NCBI RefSeq assembly: GCF_009856415.1
Contig: NZ_WMEZ01000001.1
Span: 310,001 to 374,000 of the forward strand
Length of the DNA stretch: 64,000 bases
Direction of reading: 5' to 3'
Source: Halobacillus litoralis
GTDB lineage: Bacteria; Bacillota; Bacilli; Bacillales; Halobacillaceae
The notes beneath the pieces were generated by a model, which was not told the DNA's origin, ran no database searches, and worked only from the letters and a program-made list of their open reading frames with translations. The translations under genes were made by a program, and so were the position numbers. The number at the start of each line of letters is the position of its first letter. Position 1 is the first letter of the stretch. Below are positions 23,971-31,769 of the stretch, in pieces.

Positions 23971-24108
23971 GAAAGAAATCCAATCATCGTTCACGGGAAA
24001 GAAACAGGGATCCACTTATTGGTCGGAGACTATTACGAAATTGTTGATGGCAGGAGTGACCCTGAATGGCTGAGGAAGTTCAGCCATGATCATGGAGGTG
24101 AATCATGA
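23971..24108 (+). pseudogene. possible 5'-truncated gene remnant
   Basis: An open frame of 45 codons encodes IIVHGKETGIHLLVGDYY, then EIVDGRSDPEWLRKFSHDH, which reads like real protein sequence. It has no in-frame start codon after the stop at 23968. Its TGA overlaps the ATG of the next acetyltransferase gene (ATGA), as in a translated operon. It may be the tail of a deleted gene, or use an unusual start. Confidence 0.35.
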
Positions 24109-24614
24109 GGATTCGAAAAGCGAAGCCTGGAGATGTTCCAGCAATTGCAAAAGTCCATGTGGATGCATGGCTTGAAACCTACCGTGGAATTGTCCCTGAT
24201 GTATATTTGAATCGCCTGAGTTATGAAAATAGAGAACGTCTGTGGGAGGAGAATATAAGAAAATACAACATATCTGTCATAGAAACGGAAGAAGATGGGG
24301 TCTTCGGCTTTGTCACTTGGGAAGATGGGTCCACTTGTGGAGAATATGACTCAGAGTTGAGCTCACTATACATACTGGAGAAATACCATCTTCGAGGGGC
24401 TGGGAGACTCTTACTCTCTTCTACATTCAGGGAGGTTAAGGAGAAAGGGCATAAAAATCTGGTTGTAAGAGTACTATCAGAAAATCCTGCTCGTCACTTT
24501 TATGAAAAGATGGGAGCTGAGAAAGTAAAAGAGGTCACCATTGCAATGGAGGAGAAAAGGCTTACGGAAACCATTTACTACTGGGTGATCGATGGGGGAG
24601 ACCATATAGAATGA
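24105..24614 (+). CDS. GNAT family N-acetyltransferase
   Basis: A 169-residue GNAT protein. It begins MRIRKAKPGDVPAIAKVHVDAWLETYRGIVP, and the acetyl-CoA site is LSSLYILEKYHLRGAGRLLL (pattern R-x-x-G-x-G/A). The end ENPARHFYEKMGAEKV is the usual beta-bulge region. The substrate is unknown. It overlaps the next acetyltransferase by 4 nt (ATGA). Confidence 0.85.
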   Translation: MRIRKAKPGDVPAIAKVHVDAWLETYRGIVPDVYLNRLSYENRERLWEENIRKYNISVIETEEDGVFGFVTWEDGSTCGEYDSELSSLYILEKYHLRGAGRLLLSSTFREVKEKGHKNLVVRVLSENPARHFYEKMGAEKVKEVTIAMEEKRLTETIYYWVIDGGDHIE

Positions 24615-25519
24615 AAAAAATAATAAACCCTTTCATAAAATTAAAAGATTCATTAGACCGAAAAGATTACGAGAATATCCTGTCCTTAAAAAATTGCTGC
24701 ACTGAAAAAGAAAAGGTGACTCTAAAACTAGAACTTGATTACAAATGGAGTAAAGCTGCGAATGAAAGAAAAGGAATGGATAGAATCAATGAATTTATGT
24801 TTTATGATGAAGGCACGCTTATTGGATATATTGGGATCTGTCAATTCGGTGCGGACACATTAGAAGTAAATGGGATGGTTCATCCTGAATATAGGAGAAT
24901 GGGGATTTTTACACACTTGTTTTCTTTGGTTAGAGATGAGTGGTCGAAAAGAGACTCGCAACAAATGCTTTTATTGTGTGACCGACATTCATCATCCGGA
25001 ATAGGGTTTATAAAACATATGGGTGCCGTTTATGAACATTCAGAACATGAGATGTTATTGACAAATGAAGTCCGAGCATCCGCTCCTACGGAAAGTATAA
25101 AACTTAGGAAGGCACGAAACGAAGATGCAAAAGAAATCGCCAGACAAAATGCTATATACTTTCGAGTAAGTGCTCCAGAAGGTGGTTTGAAAAACCCGGA
25201 AGAAGAATCGAAGCATGGAATGGATACTTTTATGGTTGAACGAGATCAAATGATTATTGGAAAAGTCCATCTCGAAGTACAGAATGGTGTAGGTGGAGTT
25301 TATGGATTAGGAGTTCTTCCGGAATATCGAAGAAAAGGTTACGGGAGAGAGATCCTTATGAAAGCCGTAAAGATACTAAAAGAAAGGCAAGTTCAACAGA
25401 TTATGCTTCAAGTTGAAGTGAAGAACAATCATGCATTAAATTTATACCGGTCCTGTGGTTTCGAAGAGACTTCTACAATGGATTATTATGCATTCACAAA
25501 ATATGGTGACAAAGATTAG
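24611..25519 (+). CDS. tandem-GNAT N-acetyltransferase
   Basis: A 302-residue protein with two GNAT domains. The first (about 45-150) has VNGMVHPEYRRMGIFTHLF. The second (about 160-300) has VYGLGVLPEYRRKGYGREIL and ALNLYRSCGFEE. Both acetyl-CoA loops look intact, though the first has RRMGIF rather than the stricter R-x-x-G-x-G. It is coupled to the upstream single-domain GNAT. The substrate is unknown. Confidence 0.85.
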   Translation: MKKIINPFIKLKDSLDRKDYENILSLKNCCTEKEKVTLKLELDYKWSKAANERKGMDRINEFMFYDEGTLIGYIGICQFGADTLEVNGMVHPEYRRMGIFTHLFSLVRDEWSKRDSQQMLLLCDRHSSSGIGFIKHMGAVYEHSEHEMLLTNEVRASAPTESIKLRKARNEDAKEIARQNAIYFRVSAPEGGLKNPEEESKHGMDTFMVERDQMIIGKVHLEVQNGVGGVYGLGVLPEYRRKGYGREILMKAVKILKERQVQQIMLQVEVKNNHALNLYRSCGFEETSTMDYYAFTKYGDKD

Positions 25520-25626
25520 AGTTAGAGTTCATGGAAGTTCCATGAATTAATTTACGATATATTTATTATGTAAACTGATATGAGGGAGAAGCGGGCCATG
25601 ACTATAGGTACCGCTTCTTGAAAGTA

Positions 25627-26016
25627 TTAACGGATCACTATATGGATTTCATCCGTATCGGAAGTTTTCGCATCATTCATCAATACAAGTGTCGTTTGGA
25701 GAAGATAAGTGGTTTCCGAATCATCCAAATCAAGGACTTCGGGAAGAATGAAGTGGAAGGGGTACTCACTTTCTTCTTTGGGATCAAGTTCCCGATTCAT
25801 TAAAACCGTCGTCACCGGCTGTAAGAGGCTTGGTTTTTCTCCTGCTCTTTTTTTCATCAAGTCACATTCGAGCCGCTGGATGATCTGCTGATTCAACCCG
25901 CCGATCAAATGGAAAGATCCGGTCACTTTTTCTCCGGGTGCATATTCTGTCTTAGATAGAACCAAGTCGACCTTGGGCAGGCCTGGTCCGAACCAGTTGA
26001 ATAGCTTTGCTAACAT
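25627..26016 (-). CDS. Spo0M-like sporulation-control family protein
   Basis: A 129-residue arrestin-like protein. The start MLAKLFNWFGPGLPKVDLVLSKTEYAPGEKVTGSFHLIGG matches the opening of Spo0M proteins, and EYPFHFILP is typical of the second strand set. It is about half the usual Spo0M length (around 250 residues), so it represents a short form. The ATG at 26016 has GAGGAGG at 8-nt spacing; the open frame upstream is not believed. No terminator was identified at its 3' end. Confidence 0.7.
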   Translation of the reverse strand: MLAKLFNWFGPGLPKVDLVLSKTEYAPGEKVTGSFHLIGGLNQQIIQRLECDLMKKRAGEKPSLLQPVTTVLMNRELDPKEESEYPFHFILPEVLDLDDSETTYLLQTTLVLMNDAKTSDTDEIHIVIR

Positions 26017-26230
26017 CGTCAAAGCCTCCTCATCTCCATGTTCAAGGCTGTTGGTAACCACCAAATCTTGAACTCTATCATTTCCATTTATAGTTGTATC
26101 ATATTCGAGCGTGTACATCCCGTCAATCATTTTTCGAAAATTCAGCAACCGACCATAAATCGCTTCTATAGAGGTTAATCTTGGAAAAAATCTATGGTAA
26201 AGTAAAAACATCATCAACGGGGGGACTTCT

Positions 26231-26485
26231 ATGGACGGCATCATGAATGTACTCAGTTACATCCTTTCCAATAAAAAGGCGCTTATTTATACGACATTCA
26301 TTCAAGAAGAGTATTATAAAGCAGCTTCGAAATTATCTGCAGAAGGCGTGGAGTATAGGGTCGCTACCTTAAGTAATACGCCATCCGTCGGTTCGCCTGC
26401 CCACAGGTATGATTACAATGTAGAATTCAAATTTTATGTAAGGAAAGTCGATCGCCATAAAGCGGAGGAAGCGATCCATAGATAG
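26231..26485 (+). CDS. hypothetical 84-residue protein
   Basis: The protein contains TTFIQEEYYKAASKLSAEGVEYRVATLSN and FKFYVRKVDRHKAEEAIHR, a layout like small ferredoxin-fold proteins, but I do not recognise a family. GGGGGG precedes the ATG. It is followed after 12 bp by a small membrane protein gene, probably in one operon. Confidence 0.55.
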   Translation: MDGIMNVLSYILSNKKALIYTTFIQEEYYKAASKLSAEGVEYRVATLSNTPSVGSPAHRYDYNVEFKFYVRKVDRHKAEEAIHR

Positions 26486-26497
26486 GAGAGAAGTAGA

Positions 26498-26752
26498 ATG
26501 GCAAAAAAATACTGGTCTGGTATTTTATTTTTCATCAGTGGTGTGATCCTTTATGGTTTTACATTGGTGGGTGCGGTTATTTACTTGTCCTTTATCGAGG
26601 GCTGGAACAATCCGCCGGGTATGTATTGGAGTGCAGTGCTGCAGGGTGGCCTCATGTTTCCGATGATTCTCAGTTGGATTCTCATGGTGCTAGGCATCCT
26701 CTTCATGTTTTCGAAAGAGTTGAAGGTGGCGTACAAACGATTGAGCAATTAA
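26498..26752 (+). CDS. small 84-residue membrane protein
   Basis: Two predicted membrane helices (ILFFISGVILYGFTLVGAVIYL and MFPMILSWILMVLGILFMF) are separated by a loop GWNNPPGMYWS. I do not recognise a family. GGAGAG precedes the ATG. A terminator lies just downstream. Confidence 0.6.
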   Translation: MAKKYWSGILFFISGVILYGFTLVGAVIYLSFIEGWNNPPGMYWSAVLQGGLMFPMILSWILMVLGILFMFSKELKVAYKRLSN

Positions 26753-26756
26753 AAAA

Positions 26757-26782
26757 AGCCGGGATTGGTTCCCGGCCTGCTT
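26757..26782. terminator. bidirectional terminator
   Basis: The stem GCCGGGA/TTCCCGGC (26758-26764 with 26769-26776) lies between convergent genes, with an A-run to its left and a T-rich tail to its right. Confidence 0.75.
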
Positions 26783-27400
26783 TTATTTGAAAATGCCGAA
26801 CGGTTTCCCGACAGGCAGGGTGACTTTACCGAAATGGACATTCAAGACACTTGCGGCTGAACCGTAAAAGCTCATGATCGCAATCATCAGTTCAGCTACC
26901 GCTGCTAGCATATGCGTCGCGTGCGGGGCAATTCCGAGCGTAGATAAGGAAAGGCCGATGAACAAGAAGTCGATCAAAACAAAAATGATGAACAGCACTT
27001 TGTGGGTTTCCATTGCGCCGACCGTCATGAATATGGAAAAGATCAGATAACCGATGTAAGCGATGCCCAGTTGATGCGGGTCGACCGCCTGTGCCGCTGC
27101 TTCTCCGAAGACTCCAAAGTCGATGAGCCAGGACGTTCCTACACCGAACCAGAAGAGTCCGAAAGCGGCAAACGCTGTTGTTCCGAAGGTGTTGTTATGC
27201 TTCGCATCCTGAATGGCTGCGAACAGCTGGGCAAGCCCTCCGAGGAAAATCGCCCATGGAAGAACGAAAGATACTCCATCTGTCCATCCAAGCTTGGCTG
27301 AAGATGCCACAAGTGTAACCATTGCAAGTCCAAAAAGTCCGATCGCGGAAGGGTCTGCCGTTGTCATTTGTACCCGTTGCGTCGTTGTTGATTGATTCAT
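26783..27400 (-). CDS. acetate uptake transporter family protein (GPR1/FUN34/SatP-like)
   Basis: A 205-residue membrane protein with six predicted helices. The N-terminal ADPSAIGLFGLAMVTL corresponds to the conserved NPxxxGL motif of the AceTr family, and FLGGLAQLFAAIQDAKHNNTFGTTAFAAFGLFWF is the second family signature. It probably takes up acetate or succinate with protons. AGGAGGGA lies before the ATG. It is a single gene. Confidence 0.85.
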   Translation of the reverse strand: MNQSTTTQRVQMTTADPSAIGLFGLAMVTLVASSAKLGWTDGVSFVLPWAIFLGGLAQLFAAIQDAKHNNTFGTTAFAAFGLFWFGVGTSWLIDFGVFGEAAAQAVDPHQLGIAYIGYLIFSIFMTVGAMETHKVLFIIFVLIDFLFIGLSLSTLGIAPHATHMLAAVAELMIAIMSFYGSAASVLNVHFGKVTLPVGKPFGIFK

Positions 27401-27520
27401 AGATGATCCCTCCTAAAAAACATACTTGTCTAATTTACATAAAAAATAGAGGGCATGCAATGAGTTTTTTCATGTAAGCGAAACTTTCATAGATTCCAAG
27501 CGAATGAGAGGAAGTGGAAG

Positions 27521-28144
27521 ATGTTCCAGCATGTCATTACAAATGAAAAAGAGCTTCGAGCGATCACGGGTGATCCCAGTGAACTTGTAGAAAACAAGGT
27601 GATTCATCACTTGGATGAAAACTGCAAACAGTTCATCAGACAATCGCCTTTTTTGACGATGGCAACGTCAGATGCGAAAGGGAAATGTGATGTGTCCCCA
27701 CGCGGAGATGGAAAAGGTTTCGTTCACATACTGAATGAAAGTACCCTGATCATTCCAGAGAGGCCTGGAAATAAGTGGGTGGATTCGATGAAGAATCTGT
27801 TAGCCAATCCTCATGCCGGTTTGATCTTTTTCATACCAGGGCTCGGGGAGACGTTGAGGGTTAATGGGAAAGCGTGCATCATTGCCGATAAGAATCTCCT
27901 TGAAAAAATGGCGCATAAGGGAAAAGTTCCTTCCCTAGGAATCGCTGTCGAAGTCGAGGAATGCTTCATCCATTGTGCCAAAGCCTTCAAGCGTTCAGGG
28001 TTATGGGATCCTGGAACATGGCTTGCAAAAGAAGAACGTCCATCCGCTGCGAAAATGCTCGCGGAGCACGCCAAACTCCCGGACCTGGATGAGGAAGCGG
28101 TCACCGAGCGTTTGAAGGAAAGTTATACAAAACGACTTTACTGA
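27521..28144 (+). CDS. PPOX-class pyridoxamine 5'-phosphate oxidase-related FMN protein
   Basis: A 207-residue split-barrel flavoprotein of the MSMEG_1061 type. Visible marks are FLTMATSDAKGKCDVSPRGD, LIIPERPGNKWVDSMKNLLANPHAGLIFFIPG and LRVNGKACI, followed by HCAKAFKRSGLWDP. The family binds FMN and often reduces F420-like or unknown substrates; the role here is unknown. GAGGAAGTGG precedes the ATG. It may share a transcript with the next acetyltransferase. Confidence 0.85.
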   Translation: MFQHVITNEKELRAITGDPSELVENKVIHHLDENCKQFIRQSPFLTMATSDAKGKCDVSPRGDGKGFVHILNESTLIIPERPGNKWVDSMKNLLANPHAGLIFFIPGLGETLRVNGKACIIADKNLLEKMAHKGKVPSLGIAVEVEECFIHCAKAFKRSGLWDPGTWLAKEERPSAAKMLAEHAKLPDLDEEAVTERLKESYTKRLY

Positions 28145-28158
28145 GAGGTGTGGGGAAC

Positions 28159-28710
28159 ATGGATTTTCAAGAATTGGGAACAGATCGCCTAATGCTTGTT
28201 CAAATTACGGACGAGTATATAGACCGCTACTATGCCATCATGTCAAAGGATGAGGTCACCAAGTATTATGGAATGCCTTCCCTCACAGAAAGGGAACAGG
28301 CGGAAAACATCGTCCGTTCGTTCCGGGACAATTTTGCAGTAAAAAAGAGCATGCGTTGGGGCATCATCTGGAAAGAGACCGATGCATTCATCGGAACCGT
28401 AGGACTGAACAATTGGAGTCCTTATAGCCGAAAGGCGGAGGTCGGTTATGAACTCGATCCCGCGTTCTGGAGGAAAGGGATCACTTCAGAAGCTGTATCG
28501 GCTGTCGTCGACTATGCGTTTCGTGGGTTGGGTCTATACAGGCTGGGGGCGGTGACTTTTCCTCAAAATGAAGCTTCTTCAGGGCTGTTGAGGAGACTGG
28601 GGTTCCAAGAGGAAGGGGTATTGCGAGGGTATCTTTTCCATCATGATCAAAATCATGATGCGCTCATGTTTTCCCTCTTGAGGCATGAGTACTTGAAGGA
28701 AGAATACTGA
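28159..28710 (+). CDS. RimJ/RimL-type GNAT acetyltransferase
   Basis: A 183-residue GNAT protein. It opens MDFQELGTDRLML and has AEVGYELDPAFWRKGITSEAVSAVVDYAF and GAVTFPQNEASSGLLRRLGFQEEGVLRGY, the standard RimJ/RimL signatures (ribosomal or small-molecule N-acetylation). The ATG at 28159 is 8 nt from GAGGTG. The stop overlaps the start of the next membrane protein gene. Confidence 0.88.
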   Translation: MDFQELGTDRLMLVQITDEYIDRYYAIMSKDEVTKYYGMPSLTEREQAENIVRSFRDNFAVKKSMRWGIIWKETDAFIGTVGLNNWSPYSRKAEVGYELDPAFWRKGITSEAVSAVVDYAFRGLGLYRLGAVTFPQNEASSGLLRRLGFQEEGVLRGYLFHHDQNHDALMFSLLRHEYLKEEY

Positions 28711-28892
28711 TGGAAATCAATCGTTTCCTCCTCATGTTCTCAACGACGGTGATGCTCATTTTTGGAGGCGTTTTCTTCCTCCGTTACCTTCGCATCGGAG
28801 AATATCTAGTCGCTCATCTGCTGAGCGCAGTCACAGGTTTGCTCATCTTTATCCTCGCTCTCCTATGGAGGCAGAAGTACAAAGAAAGGTGA
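28710..28892 (+). CDS. small 60-residue membrane protein
   Basis: Two membrane helices (FLLMFSTTVMLIFGGVFFL and LLSAVTGLLIFILALLW) joined by a short loop. It is translationally coupled to the upstream acetyltransferase and followed closely by more small exported proteins. The function is unknown. Confidence 0.55.
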   Translation: MEINRFLLMFSTTVMLIFGGVFFLRYLRIGEYLVAHLLSAVTGLLIFILALLWRQKYKER

Positions 28893-28901
28893 TTTTTACA
28901 T

Positions 28902-29336
28902 ATGTGGAAGTTTCTTTTTTGGCTATTAGGCATTGGTCTCGTCTTTGGTGGGGGTTATATCGTTGGGATCATCACATCGGATGACCCCTCGTATCAAATC
29001 AGTATCCAGGAAGAAGGGGGAGAGGGTCAGCCACCGAATGGAGCCGTTCTCTCTGATGTCGACCACCCTGCGAAATTGGATTCCCTGCTTGGCATTCTCT
29101 TGCATAAACAACCCGCTGAAGGGGTTTCGGTAAATATAAATGAACCCGATGCTTTTCTTAAACTGATGAGCCCGCAAAGGTCGATCGGATTGACCGCTCA
29201 CAGGATATGGTTCACGGATGACGGGGCGGTCCTGGCGGAAGAGCGCAACGGCACATGGCAGGATGCCGTCTTTTTCACGATTTCAGAAAGGGATGCATCG
29301 TATATACAATCCATCATGGAGGGGGAGGCAGAATAG
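28902..29336 (+). CDS. hypothetical exported or anchored 144-residue protein
   Basis: An N-terminal membrane helix (FLFWLLGIGLVFGGGYIVGII) is followed by an acidic extracytoplasmic domain ending in FTISERDASYIQSIMEGEAE. I do not recognise a family. It is part of a compact run of six small membrane or secreted genes, 28710-30348. Confidence 0.55.
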   Translation: MWKFLFWLLGIGLVFGGGYIVGIITSDDPSYQISIQEEGGEGQPPNGAVLSDVDHPAKLDSLLGILLHKQPAEGVSVNINEPDAFLKLMSPQRSIGLTAHRIWFTDDGAVLAEERNGTWQDAVFFTISERDASYIQSIMEGEAE

Positions 29337-29337
29337 C

Positions 29338-29574
29338 GTGGAAATGGAAAAACTTCGCGGTCCGATCTATTTTCTCGGCATCTGTATCCTGTTTGCGGGA
29401 TGTGCCGCTTCGAGTGGCAATGTCAGCCCAACAATCCACCAACAGGATTATTCTTATGAACTGGAAGGAATACAACAGGAACTTCAGATGCTGAGGCAGG
29501 AAGTCGGGGAATTGAACGAACAGCGCGCTGATGAAGAGTCAACTGAACGGACAGGTACGAAGCGAACCTATTAA
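29338..29574 (+). CDS. small lipoprotein with coiled-coil tail
   Basis: A 78-residue protein with a lipobox (CILFAGC, lipidated Cys near residue 22) and then a predicted coiled coil YELEGIQQELQMLRQEVGELNEQ. The GTG at 29338 has GGGGGAGG at 9-nt spacing. It lies 1 bp after the previous stop. The function is unknown. Confidence 0.6.
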   Translation: MEMEKLRGPIYFLGICILFAGCAASSGNVSPTIHQQDYSYELEGIQQELQMLRQEVGELNEQRADEESTERTGTKRTY

Positions 29575-29591
29575 ACATGGAGGAATCGGAC

Positions 29592-29849
29592 ATGAAGCAT
29601 GAATTCAAGCGTTATTTCTGGAAGCGGTTCTGGTTGATTTTTGTTCCTCTTTATCTCATGGCCATTGGAAATGAAAGTTACATTGTCTCGAATTCTTTTT
29701 CCCAACTAGAGGATTATGGCTCCTTTTTGTATTTCTTAGTTTTCTATTTTATCGGTTATGGAGCGATTACAGCCGGAATCCTTCACCTTTTGTGGCGGGG
29801 CGGCAGGAGAATAGGAGCCTTGAATCGTGAAGAGAAAATTAGAGAGTAG
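29592..29849 (+). CDS. small 85-residue membrane protein
   Basis: Two predicted membrane helices (FWLIFVPLYLMAIGN and FLYFLVFYFIGYGAITAGILHLL), with a basic, charged C-terminus. The ATG at 29592 follows ATGGAGGA. Its 3' end overlaps the next gene by 23 nt. Unknown function. Confidence 0.55.
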   Translation: MKHEFKRYFWKRFWLIFVPLYLMAIGNESYIVSNSFSQLEDYGSFLYFLVFYFIGYGAITAGILHLLWRGGRRIGALNREEKIRE

Positions 29850-30348
29850 ATTTTTTCAACTATTTACGGGTGAGGGGATGGCCCTCGCCTTATTTTTTCT
29901 GATGTATATTTTCATGTTAGAGCGAATAGCTGTCTTGGAAGCCTTCCTTTTTACTCCTTTGTCTTTATTCTGCTTTTTTCTCCTGGAATGGATCTTGCTT
30001 CAAGGAACGGTTTACTGGTACCTGAAATGGAAACGGGTCTCTCGTAAGAAAAAGACGGCCCTCCATGATTCGCAATATGGCAGGTTTGCGAAGTTGAAAA
30101 AGATCAACCTTATCCTCCTATGCATGGCTGCCGGGATGTGGGTGATTCAATGGCTGTTTGCAGATACAGGGAACTGGTGGGCCTTGTTCCTGCTTGTATT
30201 TGCGCTCGGTGAGCACATCAACTATTATCACATTCGTTTGTCCTACCAAACCCCTGCTGAATGGAGAGATTGGAAAAGGCGTGGTTGGCAAAAATCTGTA
30301 CTTGCACGTGAGTTGGGTGCGAATAGAAGGTGGAAGCAGAACGATTAG
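29827..30348 (+). CDS. hypothetical 173-residue membrane protein
   Basis: Four predicted membrane helices in two pairs, separated by a basic cytoplasmic loop (KWKRVSRKKKTALHDSQYGRFAKLKK). The C-terminus is highly basic with many Trp and Arg. A pattern EHINYYHIRLSYQTPAEW is distinctive, but I do not recognise a family. The start is a GTG inside the previous gene. Confidence 0.55.
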   Translation: MKRKLESRFFQLFTGEGMALALFFLMYIFMLERIAVLEAFLFTPLSLFCFFLLEWILLQGTVYWYLKWKRVSRKKKTALHDSQYGRFAKLKKINLILLCMAAGMWVIQWLFADTGNWWALFLLVFALGEHINYYHIRLSYQTPAEWRDWKRRGWQKSVLARELGANRRWKQND

Positions 30349-30404
30349 TCCAGGTGACTACCGATACATCATTTTCAAAGTGAATGAAGAGAGGAGGAGA
30401 AGCT

Positions 30405-30944
30405 TTGCATTTTCCGCTAATCGAAACAGAGCGTCTTCATCTGGTGAACGTAAGCCAGAAGCATACCAATTTCATTTTCAAACATTTCGGGAACAGCAAA
30501 GTCTGTGAGTATCTGTATGATGAAGAAGACTTGGAGAATTATGACCAAGCTCTTGCCTTAGTGGAATGGTTCTCAAATCCCGAAGAAAAAGGGTACAACC
30601 GCTGGGTGATGGAAAGCAAAGAATTAGGGGGCGTTCCTATTGGGACATGCGGATTCCATTTATGGGACCGCCAGAACCGCATAGCAGAAATCGGCTATGA
30701 TCTCTATCCTGACTATTGGGGAAGAGGACTGATGAAAGAAGCTTTGGTGGCCTGCATCAACAGCGGTTTTCAACACATGGGACTGAACCGGATCCACGCT
30801 TATGTAGCAGTGGAGAACCAACGTTCATCCGCTTTGCTTAAACGATTAGGTTTCACGTGTGAGGGCGTATTCCGCGATAAACACTACTATCAAGGCAGCT
30901 ATTATGACCATTATATTTTTTCTCTGCTTCGTAGAGAGTGGTAG
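30405..30944 (+). CDS. RimJ/RimL-type GNAT acetyltransferase
   Basis: A 179-residue GNAT protein with FPLIETERLHLVN at the start, AEIGYDLYPDYWGRGLMKEALVACI (acetyl-CoA site) and NRIHAYVAVENQRSSALLKRLGFTCEGVFRD. A TTG start at 30405 is chosen because AGGAGG lies 6 nt upstream and it matches the family's N-terminus; the ATG at 30384 would overlap that site. It is similar in type to the acetyltransferase at 28159. Confidence 0.82.
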   Translation: MHFPLIETERLHLVNVSQKHTNFIFKHFGNSKVCEYLYDEEDLENYDQALALVEWFSNPEEKGYNRWVMESKELGGVPIGTCGFHLWDRQNRIAEIGYDLYPDYWGRGLMKEALVACINSGFQHMGLNRIHAYVAVENQRSSALLKRLGFTCEGVFRDKHYYQGSYYDHYIFSLLRREW

Positions 30945-31033
30945 GGAGACCCAGTAGTTGAGAGGGAACATAGAGGAAGGGGTGAATATGAAAACTTCAC
31001 CCTTTACAAAAACGATATCCTGTTATAAGATGT

Positions 31034-31052
31034 AATTCGTAATCGTTACTAT
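31034..31052. promoter_or_regulatory. Zur box 1 (zinc-uptake regulator operator)
   Basis: TCGTAATCGTTACTA matches the Bacillus Zur consensus TCGTAATNATTACGA at all but two defined positions. It lies about 95 bp upstream of the S14 gene, just after a TATAAG hexamer that may be a -10. Confidence 0.7.
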
Positions 31053-31109
31053 TTGTTTGAGGGAGCTTCGTTCTATACAAAGGAGCGTCCTATTTTTTTA
31101 CTCATTTTT

Positions 31110-31129
31110 AAATCGTAATCATTACTAAT
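31110..31129. promoter_or_regulatory. Zur box 2
   Basis: AAATCGTAATCATTACTAAT matches the Zur consensus TCGTAATNATTACGA at all but one defined position. It is 18 bp before the S14 start codon. With box 1 it implies derepression under zinc limitation. Confidence 0.85.
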
Positions 31130-31147
31130 ATAGGAAGGTGTGAAGAT

Positions 31148-31417
31148 ATGGCTAAAAAGTCAAAAGTAGCAAAAGAAAAGAAAACCCAAGCTATGGTTCA
31201 AAAATATGCGGCATTGCGCAAAGAGTTGAAAGAAAAAGGCGACTACGAAGCATTAAGAAAATTACCCAGAGATTCCTCCCCCACACGTCTGACCGGCCGC
31301 TGTGAAGTCACAGGAAGACCTCGAGGTTACATGCGGAAATTCAAAATGTCCCGCATCGCCTTCCGAGACTACGCCCACAAAGGCCAGATCCCCGGCGTGA
31401 AAAAATCAAGTTGGTAA
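31148..31417 (+). CDS. rpsN: ribosomal protein S14, zinc-independent (C-minus) paralogue
   Basis: An 89-residue S14 protein ([12 protein letters not shown]...[46 protein letters not shown]). It lacks the CxxC...CxxC zinc ribbon of the C-plus form and is longer, as is known for the Zur-regulated alternative S14 (B. subtilis RpsN2/YhzA) that replaces the zinc form in starvation. Two Zur boxes upstream support this. AGGAAGG precedes the ATG. Confidence 0.95.
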   Translation: MAKKSKVAKEKKTQAMVQKYAALRKELKEKGDYEALRKLPRDSSPTRLTGRCEVTGRPRGYMRKFKMSRIAFRDYAHKGQIPGVKKSSW

Positions 31418-31421
31418 TTCT

Positions 31422-31746
31422 AAGTGTGGAGACACCCCGGTAGATGCGACAAGCATAAGGGTTTCAGCGGAGTGAAGTGGACTTTCTTCACGCAACTGAA
31501 ACACTTATGACCTCGAGGGGCTAGGCCTCGGAGCTGGCCGGAGAGAAAGTGTGGAGACACCCTGGTAGATGCAACAAGCATAAGCAAAATTACGTCGTGG
31601 CGGTCTTTGCCACAGAGTGAGATTGCTTATGTCTCGAGCATCTGGGTGTCGGAACCGGATAATATACAAAAGCGCAGAGGCCTTGTTCAGCCCCAACAAG
31701 TATAAGAGGCAAAGTGGAGTGGTTTCTTCCCTCCGCGGCCCTACAT
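31422..31746. repeat. three tandem structured intergenic elements
   Basis: Three related units of about 80-125 bp follow the S14 gene. Units A (from 31422) and B (from 31547) both start AAGTGTGGAGACACC and share GGTAGATGC and ACAAGCATAAG. Unit C (from about 31669) has AGCCCCAACAAGTATAAG. Each forms a stem: in A 31454-31467 pairs with 31496-31509; in B 31579-31587 pairs with 31623-31631, inside an outer stem 31556-31562/31567-31572 with 31638-31650. From memory, related ACAAGCATAAG/CTTATGACCTCGAG elements are scattered in Bacillaceae genomes. They separate the S14 gene from its Zur-cluster partners. Confidence 0.65.
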
Positions 31747-31769
31747 AAAAAGAAAGAGGAGGTGGCTCG

